Positions 54,448-64,000 of a DNA stretch of 64,000 bases are shown piece by piece. The stretch comes from Megaustenia siamemsis (Eukaryota; Mollusca; Gastropoda; Stylommatophora; Ariophantidae): contig JAVIAB010000008.1 in NCBI GenBank assembly GCA_032433765.1, forward strand, positions 39,513,679 to 39,577,678, given 5' to 3'. A program made the translations under genes and the position numbers. The stretch's first letter is position 1. Each line of letters starts with the position of its first letter. Under the pieces are notes generated by a model. That model saw nothing but the letters and a program-made list of their open reading frames with translations, did not search any database and was not told the DNA's origin.

Positions 54448-56532
54448 TAGCTTGTTTCATAACTCGTGCCCAACTTTTAAAATCGATAGCTTTTTAACCG
54501 CTTGTTGTAAGTTGTTCAAAATTTGCATGTAAAGTTATAATGATTAGAACCAAACAGGGAATTAATTTCATTTTAAAAAAACATTTGGTTATTATTGTTG
54601 CTTATCTGATTTATATAAATTTATAACGACCCATTGATGTAGTCAAAACTTAATGTTTACAGTATTTTAAGTTAAAAATAGCGAGTAAAAATCCATACAC
54701 GGTAAAATTGACGTGTTTGCACGCTTTCGCCGTGGTTTTTTTGACACAATTAGACACTTGAGAAATTGTGTGTTCCATTTCCGTTCATTCATAGGTGTAG
54801 ACGTGGAACGATAACATTTATCATGAGTCTTAAAATCAAATTCTGCAGTTTACAAAACATCGCAATAAAAATGTATGACTATTTTTGCAAAGAGGCTAAA
54901 CGAGGAAGATTATTTCATTCTTTAGAAAATCCTGAGAATATGACAAGACACATTTTGGATTTATCTAAACGGTCATTTAATCGCTGGATTCAAGCACGTG
55001 ACCGTCAATGTACAAAATATACAAAATCACAAGGAAGAGCAAAAATGTTGGATAATTTCGACAGTGAACTTATTAGAAGTGAAATTCGCAAAATATTGGG
55101 TATGAATGAAACTGTTACAATAAGAAAATTAAAAGTATCGCTGAAAAAGAACAACAGTATTGAAATATCAAAGTCTACATTATGGAGGAATGTGAGAGCT
55201 GCAGGCTTTACATTCAGAAAGTATTCCAATGGACGAAACATCATCTGTGAGAAGCCACATATAGTAGTCATGAGAAGCAAGTACTTACGTGAAGTAAAAG
55301 AGGTGCGCAAGCAAGGTTATGATATTGTGTACTTGGATGAAACATGGATCAATGCTCACCACACTAACCAAAGGGAATGGCAGTCATCAGATGGAAAGAT
55401 TAAAAGATTAATACCTAGCAGCAAAGGACAGCGCTTGATAATTGCTCATGCAGGTAGTCGACAACATGGACTAATACAGAATGCAGAGCTCATTTTTCTT
55501 TCAAAATCCATAGACAATCGGGATTATCACTCTGAGATGAATGGTCACATATTTAGACATTGGATTGAAAATTCTGTTCTCCCATCACTAGATCGACCAT
55601 CTTGCCTAATAATGGACAATGCAGCGTACCACAACATTGTTGCACTTGAAGATAAAGTCCCGACGTCATCCAGTACAAAAGATGCTATTAAGATATGGCT
55701 CACAAAGGAGCACATACAATTTAATAACATGTACTTAAAACCTGAATTACTATCTCTAGTAAAGCAAAAACAAAGGACAAAGATTTTTCAAATAGATAAG
55801 ATTATCCAAGAGCACGGTCATATACGTGTGAGGCTGCCACCTTACCATGCTCATTTAAATCCAATAGAACTAATCTGGGAAAAATTAAAAGGACAAGTGG
55901 CAGATGAAAATACAACATTCAAAATATGCGATGTAAAGACTCTTGCTAATCTCGCTTTATTAAATATAGACAAAGATTATTGGGCTAAATGTGAAGACCA
56001 CGTCTTAAAACAGGAAGAGGAATATTGGAAAAATGATGGTTTGTGGAATGTTCAACCCCAAACAGTTATTAATCTTTTAGACTCGTCTGATTCAGAATGA
56101 AAGTATATAGCCCCCACAATGTTGGCCCCTATATTACCTTAAATTAGTTCAACAAACGGTCCTTTTCAGGACCACACAACTATGAAAATTGGACATACAG
56201 GTATACCTTGATATTATCGTCCGTCCTCGAACTGAGAAGACAATAATTCTCCTGGTATTTCCCCATTACGGCCACGCCTTTACCTAGTGAAAATTAATCA
56301 TAGACCAGCAACTACGGTAATTTCTATTATTTAGGGGTTCACAATTTACAATTTTGACAAACATCAAAGAAATTCGCCGCTTTAAGAAAACTGCAGCTGC
56401 AAGATATTTGTTAAATATACATTTAAAGGGTCTTTTGCATTCTAATAACATTTGGAAAATTTCAACAGTTTTTAACAAACGGTTACTGAGCAATAGCGTT
56501 TTGAAGTTGGGCAAGTGATTTGAAACGAGCTA
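54448..56532 (+). mobile_element. Complete IS630/Tc1/mariner-type transposon (DD83E), about 2.08 kb
   Basis: The ends are inverted relative to each other. The left reads tagcttgtttcataactcgt then gcccaactt. The complement of the right reads tagctcgtttcaaatcactt then gcccaactt. Weaker similarity continues for about 100 bp inward. A TA dinucleotide flanks both ends (54446-54447 and 56533-56534), the classic target duplication. It contains a single intact transposase gene. The inverted repeats are imperfect, so mobility is not certain. Confidence 0.85.
54823..56100 (+). CDS. DDE transposase, DD83E, IS630/Tc1/mariner superfamily, intact 425 aa
   Basis: This single uninterrupted frame begins at the first ATG (54823); an upstream TTG-initiated extension is unnecessary. 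The N-terminal 130 residues hold DNA-binding helices (LENPENMTRHILDLSKRSF, and VTIRKLKVSLKKN with SKSTLWRNVRAAGF). The catalytic triad is D172 in YLDETWI, D265 in LIMDNAAYH and E349 in LNPIELIWEKLKG, with 83 residues between the last two. The C-terminus is acidic (LLDSSDSE). A DDE_3-like fold is inferred. The enzyme would excise and integrate its own element at TA sites in the nucleus. The long spacing resembles the DD82E (Sailor) group recalled from marine invertebrates; membership needs a search. No stop or frameshift is visible. Confidence 0.93.
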   Translation: MSLKIKFCSLQNIAIKMYDYFCKEAKRGRLFHSLENPENMTRHILDLSKRSFNRWIQARDRQCTKYTKSQGRAKMLDNFDSELIRSEIRKILGMNETVTIRKLKVSLKKNNSIEISKSTLWRNVRAAGFTFRKYSNGRNIICEKPHIVVMRSKYLREVKEVRKQGYDIVYLDETWINAHHTNQREWQSSDGKIKRLIPSSKGQRLIIAHAGSRQHGLIQNAELIFLSKSIDNRDYHSEMNGHIFRHWIENSVLPSLDRPSCLIMDNAAYHNIVALEDKVPTSSSTKDAIKIWLTKEHIQFNNMYLKPELLSLVKQKQRTKIFQIDKIIQEHGHIRVRLPPYHAHLNPIELIWEKLKGQVADENTTFKICDVKTLANLALLNIDKDYWAKCEDHVLKQEEEYWKNDGLWNVQPQTVINLLDSSDSE

Positions 56533-56585
56533 TAAATGCTCGCGCGGTGTAGTCATGAGAATAGCCTTACCACATTTTATTTGCG

Positions 56586-56856
56586 GGAGCCGCGATAGCT
56601 CAGTGGTTAGTGAACTGGACTACAAAGAACAAGAGGTACGGTTCGATCCCAACCGACGGCTTCCAGGTTCACCCAGCCTTAAATGGGAACCGGATTTTTT
56701 TCTGGGAAAGTAAAGCGGCACGGGCGTAATATCGACCACATTACCCCAAGAATCACATGCTGAAGGTCTGTAAAATTTATGGTCACTAACACCCTATTCA
56801 CTATACGCCACTTGGCGTGACGGGGGCTCTTTACTTTTTTAATTTTTTTTTTACTT
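56586..56856 (+). mobile_element. SINE1 copy with exact 14-bp target-site duplication
   Basis: It has an A box (tagctcagtgg), a B box (ggttcgatccc), the ttcacccagcc body and a T-rich end. The word acattttatttgcg flanks it at 56572-56585 and 56857-56870. It lies 52 bp beyond the end of the DD83E transposon. Confidence 0.95.
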
Positions 56857-56870
56857 ACATTTTATTTGCG

Positions 56871-57164
56871 TCGAATATTGTGCAAATGTATACAAGTTAA
56901 CTATTCTACTCTACATATGGAATCAGTTTCACTACAATTGGATATTGCATATATCCATCCTCTTCAAAACTTGTCACATTAAAAGAAAAATAGTTAAATG
57001 TTGTTGACATTGCCGTGCCATGCACGTGACTCACATGCAACAGTTTCACACATCTTCATTCACCTCTTGCAACACGTCTGGCAGGTGATGGTGGCTCTAA
57101 TCTCTTCTCCCCTCACCAAGCAGACATCGGTAGCCGCATGTATGAAAGGACATCTTATTTATAT
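56871..57164. other. Unassigned interval
   Basis: I see nothing identifiable. Confidence 0.3.
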
Positions 57165-57540
57165 GGTTATGGCTAGTCGTAGGCCCCGGTATCGCTGCAA
57201 ACGAATTAAAATCCATAATTGCTCAACGGTCCGTTCCAGGGGAATCATACGAATTAAAATTCATCTCATTAAACGATCCAAGCAAAGAAAGGCAGATGCA
57301 GTCCCCATCATACCAGCTACAGCGCACGCCAAAAGACATAAGTCTAGAGCGGCACCGACAGTGAACGCAGCTGAACTCTTTTTCGTCATGCGATATCATC
57401 ATTTATCGTAAATAATCGGAATATCGTAAAACGATCCGGAGGAAAAACGCAGCTCACGGTGTGCACAGAGCACTAAACTCAGTAGCTCGGGCACCAAGTC
57501 GGACTTTAAATATGAGGAAATTGCAACAAGGAACACTTTA
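57165..57540 (+). repeat. Element B copy
   Basis: It shares gcaaacgaattaaaatcc, attgctcaac, agcaaagaaaggcag, atatcatcatttatcgta and gcacagagcactaa with the 41.64-kb copy, in the same order. Some insertions are present, for example aaacgatccaag. Confidence 0.85.
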
Positions 57541-57599
57541 AAGACTGAGCCTTAATTGTTCCTGCCGCTTATCCGCCATATTGGCAGGAAGTACCGACT

Positions 57600-58195
57600 T
57601 ATTTATATATCTAGTTCATCCTTCAGCAAGGCGGCATATCTCTTTATACATCTATTTTAGCATTCAGCAAGTTGACTTATCTCTTTATATATCTAGTTCA
57701 ACCTTCAGCAATTTGACATATCTCTTTATATATCTAGTTCAATCTTCAGCAATTTGACATATCTCTTTATATATCTAGTTCAACCTTCAGCAATTTGACA
57801 TATCTCTTTATATATCTAGTTCAATCTTCAGCAATTTGACATATCTCTTTATATATCTAGTTCAACCTTCAGCAATTTAACATATCTCTTTATATATCTA
57901 GTTCAACCTTCAGCAAGTTGACATATCTCTTTATATATCTAGTTCAACCTTCAGCAATTTGACATATCTCTTTATATATCTAATTCAACCTTCAGCAATT
58001 TGACATATCTCTTATATATCTAGTTCAACCTTCAGCAATTTGACATATCTCTTTATATATCTAGTTCAACCTTCAGCAAGTTGACATATCTCTTTATATA
58101 TCTAGTTCAACCTTCAGCAAGTTGACATATCTCTTTATATATCTAGTTCAACCTGCATCAAGTTGACATATCTCTTTATATATCTAGTTTAACTT
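57600..58195. repeat. 41-bp minisatellite, about 14 units
   Basis: Units are tctctttatatatctagttc, then aaccttcagcaatttgacata, spaced exactly 41 bp at 57721 and 57762. gtt/att and aatttg/aagttg variants occur. The first unit (57600) is the most diverged. Confidence 0.94.
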
Positions 58196-58204
58196 TCTGC
58201 AAGG

Positions 58205-58365
58205 TGTCATATATATATATATATATCATTATTATTTAATCATAATATTAATAATAATATAAAAATAATAAAATAAAATTTAATAAATTTAATAATAAAA
58301 TAAAATAAAATAAAAATACAAATAAAAGTAAAATTATAATTTTATCACTATTATCAAGATTATTG

Positions 58366-58433
<68 letters not shown>

Positions 58434-58435
58434 TA
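58205..58435. repeat. AT-rich low-complexity and (AT)n microsatellite
   Basis: aataaaat-type sequence, then about 30 AT dinucleotides at 58371-58425. Confidence 0.93.
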
Positions 58436-58935
58436 TAATAGCACTGGCTCCCTCTAACCTAACTATTACCAATGTGAACTTTACACTTCACTTCTGTGTG
58501 ACATTTAATAGTACTGGAATCACTAACGTGGCAATAGTTACCATTAATAATACAATCACGTTATTTTCGCTGACTTTTAATATTCCAGTTTCGCTTATCT
58601 TGATAATATGATAACAATAATATCAAGTTACACAATCGGTATCCGCTGTGAAAGTCTATGTAGTATAGTAGTTTGAATTCTGGCTGGGCTATAATAGTGA
58701 AAGCGGTTCAATATTACATAGGCCGGGCACTCTCTAGTCCACCCAGTGAGAAAATAATGGATACCTATTTGGCTGAGATACGAAAAGTAATAATATCGAA
58801 AAAGCGTATTAGGTCCATCACAATGTTGTGACCTGTAGCACAAATATAATACTTCAATAACTATGACACGTTATGCTGCCGGTGTACTCTACGTTGGTAC
58901 GTGCACTTGTATATGTTAAATTGCTCATGGTTTGC
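58436..58935. other. No recognised feature
   Basis: Unassigned sequence. A gggcactctctagtccaccc stretch near 58727 has a tRNA-like look but no second copy. Confidence 0.35.
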
Positions 58936-60020
58936 ACACAATGTGTTCTGCATAAGAGAAGGAAGATTATTGGTGATGGATAGAGATGACATGTTCTGTG
59001 TAATATGAGGCAGATTATTGGTGATAGAGATGACATGTTCTGTGTAATATGAGGCAGATTATTGGTGATAGAGATGACATGTTCTGTGTGATATGAGGAA
59101 GATTATTGGTGATGGATAGAGATGACATGTTCTGTGTAAATGAAGCAGATTATTGGTGATAGATAAAGATGACATGTTCTGTGTAATATGAGGCAGATTA
59201 TTGGTGATAGAGATGACATGTTCTGTGTGATATGAGGAAGATTATTGGTGATGGATAGAGATGACATGTTCTGTGTAAATGAAGCAGATTATTGGTGATG
59301 GATAGAGATGACATGTTCTGTGTAATATGAGGCAGATTATTGGTGATAGAGATGACATGTTCTGTGTGATATGAGGAAGATTATTGGTGATGGATAGAGA
59401 TGACATGTTCTGTGTAAATGAAGCAGATTATTGGTGATAGATAAAGATGACATGTACTGTGTAAATGAGGCAGATTATTGGTGATAGATAGAGATGACAT
59501 GTTCTGTGTAATATGAGAAAGATTATTGGTGATAGGCAGAGATGACATATTCTGTGTAAATGAGGCAGATTATTGGTGATAGATAGAGATGACATGTTCT
59601 GTGTAAATGAGGCAGATTATTGGTCATAGATAGAGATGACATGTTCTGTGTAAATGAGGCAGATTATTGGTGATAGATGGAGATGACATGTTCTGTGTAA
59701 TGAGGCAGATTATGGTGATAGAGATGACATGTTCTGTGTAAATGAGGCAGATTATTGGTGATAGAGATGACATGTTCTGTGTAATATGAGGCAGATTATT
59801 GGTGATAGATAGAGATGACATATTCTGTGTAAATGAGGCAGATGGGTGATAGAGATGACATGTTCTGTGTAATATGAGGCAGATTATTGGTGATAGATAG
59901 AGATGACATGTTCTGTGTAAATGAGGCAGATTATGGGTGATAGAGATGACATGTTCTGTGTAATATGAGGAAGATTATTGGTGATAGGCAGAGATGACAT
60001 GTTCTGTGTAAGATAAGAAA
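58936..60020. repeat. Variable 40-50 bp minisatellite
   Basis: Units are gcagattattggtgatag, then agatgacatgttctgtgta, with optional atag, gatggatag and atatg(a) segments, so unit length varies (about 41 to 48 bp). Four repeats of a larger composite (about 130 bp) are visible between 59050 and 59400. Confidence 0.92.
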
Positions 60021-60084
60021 GATTTATTGTTAAAGACAGAGACATGCTATTTTTAAGATAATTATACAATAAAATAAATACATC

Positions 60085-60390
60085 CAACTGTCAAGGAGGG
60101 ATCAAGTCATCTTACTTCGCCTACGCAGTGGCAACATCAGAATGAGAAACCACATGTTCACCAAACTCAAAATAGGAACGACCAGCCAGTGCCACTGTAC
60201 ACTGGATAACATGACAACAAAACATGTTCTACAGGATTGTCACCTGTACACATACCTGAGAAGGACAATGTGGTCCACACCCACCTCCATGGAAGAGAAA
60301 CTCTACGGGGTACCGAATCACTGAAACAGACAGCTGCCTTCATAAGAGAAGTCCTAGTCTGAATGAGCCATGATCGCAGAAGAAGAAGAA
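60085..60390 (+). mobile_element. I-like LINE 3' fragment
   Basis: It encodes RLRSGNIRMRNHMFTKLKIG and CHCTLDNMTTKHVLQDC, with the same C-x-C-x8-H-x4-C as at 37.75 kb, then an EEKLYG block. It ends tgatcgcagaagaagaaga. Nearest relative is the copy at 30.74-31.56 kb. Confidence 0.88.
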
Positions 60391-60394
60391 ACAC

Positions 60395-60990
60395 AACACA
60401 ACAACGTAGTTAAACACAAAAATTTAGTTTAAAATGTAGTTAAACACAACACAACAATTAGTTAAATACAAGACAACAATGTAGTTAGACACAACACAAC
60501 AACTTAGTTAAACACAACACAGCCATTTATTTAAACACAACACAACAACGCAGTTAAATACAACACGACAACGTAGTTAAATACAACACAACAATTTAGT
60601 TAAACATAACACAACAACTTAGTTAAACACAACAACACATCTTAGTTAAACACAACACAACAATGTAGATAAACACAATACAACAACGTAGTTAAACACA
60701 ACACAGCAACTTAGTTAAACATAACACAGCAACTTAGTTAAACACAACACAACAACGTAGTTAAACACATCGCAACAAGGTAATTGTACATAACAATTTA
60801 GTTAACTACACATCAAAATAGTTAAGTAATTAACAAAAAAATTACAACTTAGTTAAACACAATACATTCATTTAATTAAACACAAAACAATAACTTAGTT
60901 AAACACAAAACATAAATTAGTTAAACACAAAACAACAAGTTAGCTAAACCCAACAGAAACACTTAATTAAGCACAACGATGCCATTTAGT
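60395..60990. repeat. 23-bp minisatellite, first type
   Basis: Units are ttagttaaacacaacacaac plus aac, about 26 imperfect copies. It starts directly at the GAA tail of the I-like LINE fragment. Confidence 0.9.
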
Positions 60991-61034
60991 TTAACACTAC
61001 ATCCGGAACGAAGAACGGAACACGTTTTCAACAT

Positions 61035-61825
61035 TAAGCACAACGAACTCACTTATATAAACACAACGAACTCGCTTATATAAATAGAATAAACTCACTT
61101 ATATAAACACAACGAACTCACTTATATAAATACAACAAACTCACTTATATAAACACAACACACGCACTTATATAAATACAACGAACTCACTTATATAAAC
61201 ACAACGAACTCACTTATATAAATACAACAAACTCACTTATATAAACACAACTAAATCACTTATATAAATACAATAAACTCACTTATATAAACACAACGAA
61301 CTCACTTATATAAATACAACGAACTCACTTACATAAATACAACAAACTCACTTATATAAATACAACAACTCACTTATATAAATACAATAAACTCACTTAT
61401 ATAAACACAACGAATTCACTTATATAAACACTACGAACTCACTTATATAAATACAACAAACTCACTTATATAAACACAACGAACTCACTTATATAAATAA
61501 AATAAACTCACTTATATAAATACAACAAACTCACTTATATAAACACAACGAAGTCGCTTATATAAACACAACGAAGGCACTTATATAAACACAACGAACT
61601 CACTTATATAAGCACAACGAACTCACTTATATAAACACAACGAACTCACTTATATAAATACAACGAACTCACTTATATAAGCACAACGAAGTCACTTATA
61701 TAAACACAACGAACTCACTTATATAAATACAACAAACTCACTTATATAAACACAACGAAGTCGCTTATATAAACACTACGAACTCATTTATATAAATACA
61801 ACAAACTCACTTATATAAACACATG
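61035..61825. repeat. 23-bp minisatellite, second type
   Basis: Units are ttatataaacacaacgaact plus cac (or aaatacaac variants), about 34 copies. The period equals that of the adjacent array. Confidence 0.94.
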
Positions 61826-62545
61826 TTCTTAAGTAAAACACTCAATTGTCTCGACACATATAACACTTGTCACTTCGAAATTTAAAACACACACTCGTCA
61901 AAAATTACCTACTTTAAAATTAACAAATGGATAAATCCACCATGCGTTAATTGTTTCTATATTTAATGAAACAGCAGCTTGTACGAACCTTGTATTGGCA
62001 CATTGCCAGATACTCGTATTTATTATGAATGCTTATTTATTGAGTTGTATTTCTGTTATGTTCATGCGAATTATTTACCACACATTCTTCTTTTCCTTCG
62101 TACCATATACCCCAGAGGTCGTTACGAAACCACTGATAGGCTTACGTCAAAATGGGACCATATATTTTTACTTGTTTCTTTCTGTTGTTGATTATTTGTC
62201 ATTTTTTTCGAGTACTGTAAACATACTCTCTCCTGATATGATTTGCTGAATTACCGCCTCCGAGATTTCCCTCAATAATAATATTATTCATTTATAATTA
62301 TTTGTCTTCAATATGTTTCTAATCTATCTTCACTCATTCTTTGGGACTCAGCAAAGGAGGGACATATCAATTACAGACAAAGAGGATGAACAAAACAGTA
62401 CCTTGGTCTAGTGAAGTAGAAACAGAGACGAAGAAGATTGAGAAAACATGGAATAATCCCAAGAAAGTAGTACCAAAGAAAAAAAATGGCGGAACAGGGA
62501 TATAAATGTAGTACTGTGGTAAAGCTAAAAGCAAGGAGCCAGTAT
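61826..62545. other. No recognised feature
   Basis: Unassigned sequence. Around 62380-62480 the words gaagaagattgagaaaac, atggaataatcccaag and aaagtag faintly resemble LINE-e's terminal region, but the match is too short to call. Confidence 0.4.
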
Positions 62546-62548
62546 TTT

Positions 62549-64000
62549 GGTGTAACGTACACTCTTACAAGGTATGATACCGTCATTATACCTTGTATGA
62601 GCGTACGTTACACCGTCATTATACCTTGTAGGAGTGTAGGTTACACCGTCATTATACCTTGTAGGAGTGTACGTCACACCGTCCTTATACCTTGTAGGAG
62701 TGTAGGTCACACCGTCATTATACCTTGTAGGAGCGTACGTCACACCGTCATTATACCTTGTAGGAGTGTAGGTCACACCGTCATTATACCTTGTAGGAGT
62801 GTAGGTCACACCGTCATTATACCTTGTAGGAGCGTACGTCACACCGTCATTATACCTTGTAGGAGTGTAGGTCACACCGTCATTATACCTTGTAGGAGTG
62901 TAGGTCACACCGTCCTTATACCTTGTAGGAGTGTAGGTCACACCGTCATTATACCTTGTAGGAGCGTACGTCACACCGTCATTATACCTTGTAGGAGTGT
63001 AGGTCACACCGTCATTATACCTTGTAGGAGTGTAGGTCACACCGTCATTATACCTTGTAGGAGTGTAGGTCACACCGTCATTATACCTTGTAGGAGTGTA
63101 GGTCACACCGTCATTATACCTTGTAGGAGTATACGTCACACCGTCATTATACCTTGTAGGAGTATACGTCACACCGTCCTTATACCTTGTAGGAGTGTAG
63201 GTCACACCGTCAATACCTTGTAGGAGTGTAGGTCACACCGTCATTATACCTTGTATGAGCGTACGTTACACCGTCATTATACCTTGTAGGAGTGTAGGTC
63301 ACACCCTCCTTATACCTTGTAGGAGTGTAGGTCACACCGTCCTTATACCTTGTAGGAGTGTAGGTCACACCGTCATTATACCTTGTAGGAGTGTAGGTCA
63401 CACCGTCATTATACCTTGTAGGAGTGTAGGTCACACCCTCCTTATACCTTGTAGGAGTGTAGGTCACACCGTCATTATACCTTGTAGGAGTGTAGGTCAC
63501 ACCGTCATTATACCTTGTAGGAGTGTAGGTCACACCGTCATTATACCTTGTAGGAGTGTAGGTCACACCGTCATTATACCTTGTATGAGCGTACGTTACA
63601 CCGTCATTATACCTTGTATGAGCGTACGTTACACCGTCATTATACCTTGTATGAGCGTACGTTACACCGTCATTATACCTTGTAGGAGTGTAGGTCACAC
63701 CGTCATTATACCTTGTAGGAGTGTAGGTCACACCGTCATTATACCTTGTAGGAGTGTAGGTCACACCGTCATTATACCTTGTAGGAGTATACGTCATACC
63801 GTCATTATACCTTGTAGGAGCGTACGTCACACCGTCATTATACCTTGTAGGAGTATACGTCACACCGTCATTATACCTTGTAGGAGTGTAGGTCACACCG
63901 TCATTATACCTTGTAGGAGTATACGTCACACCGTCCTTATACCTTGTAGGAGTATACGTCACACCGTCATTATACCTTGTAGGAGTGTAGGTCACACCGT
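62549..64000. repeat. 33-bp minisatellite, about 43 units, opens with an inverted unit; cut by window end
   Basis: Units are cattataccttgtaggagtg plus taggtcacaccgt, with gcgtacgt and atacgt variants. The first unit is inverted: 62549-62575 reads as the complement of the unit (25 of 27 bases) and pairs with 62588-62614. Both strands are open for 226 to 261 codons because of the period. The array continues past 64000. Confidence 0.96.

Noticed and set aside
57600..61825. Regular short repeats considered as CRISPR arrays
   Set aside because: There are no unique spacers between repeats, no cas genes, and the context is a eukaryotic genome.
62486..63995. Frames of 226-261 residues (TYTPTRYNDGV-type repeats)
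   Set aside because: A by-product of the 33-bp period, open on both strands, with no flanking coding sequence.

Overview
This window is intergenic, repeat-dominated DNA from an animal nuclear genome. I found no convincing host gene, rRNA, true tRNA or CRISPR array. The content is retrotransposon fragments, SINEs with target-site duplications, three DNA-transposon lineages, a Penelope-like remnant and about twenty minisatellite or microsatellite arrays. The organism is probably a marine invertebrate, perhaps a mollusc. That rests only on the repeat style, the tRNA-headed SINEs and a DD83E transposase resembling the DD82E group I recall from marine invertebrates, so it is weak. Most long open frames lie in arrays whose period is a multiple of three (24, 27, 33, 36, 42, 48 bp) and are not genes. 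Family names such as LINE-a, SINE1 and element A are local labels.

Layout. 0-9 kb: element A and B pieces, a 36-bp array, LINE-a with a SINE1 insertion, a GATA/GACA/GGAC tract and a 24-bp array of about 1.6 kb inside an element A copy. 9-16 kb: a 14/42-bp array, a 35-bp array split by LINE-a, SINE2, and a LINE-f fragment carrying 48-bp and 26-bp arrays. 16-26 kb: an internally deleted LINE-e, LINE-b, a 3.3-kb degenerate LINE-d, LINE-a pieces and 36-bp and 34-bp arrays. 26.7-31.6 kb: one mariner-like element taken apart by nested LINEs. 32-37 kb: tail-to-tail LINE-c copies, LINE-b, and a hAT transposase remnant split by a SINE2 that carries a 42-bp array. 37.7-41.0 kb: a 3.3-kb I-like LINE inserted in LINE-c. 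41-54 kb: nested SINE1, A and B elements, a Penelope-like region with hammerhead-like motifs, and 33-, 37-, 27- and 38-bp arrays. 54.4-56.5 kb: an apparently complete DDE transposon with an intact 425-residue transposase, the best coding gene here. 56-64 kb: SINE1, element B, then 41-bp, about 47-bp, two related 23-bp and one 33-bp array that runs off the end.

Two themes stand out. First, at least four minisatellites (24, 48, 26 and 42 bp) can be traced to short segments of identifiable transposable elements and still sit inside those elements; one lies between intact target-site duplications. Second, nested insertions bounded by duplications give a relative chronology: LINE-a is older than SINE1, SINE1 older than an element B insertion, and an element B copy older than an element A insertion. 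In the other stack, the mariner is older than LINE-b2, then LINE-b, then LINE-c.
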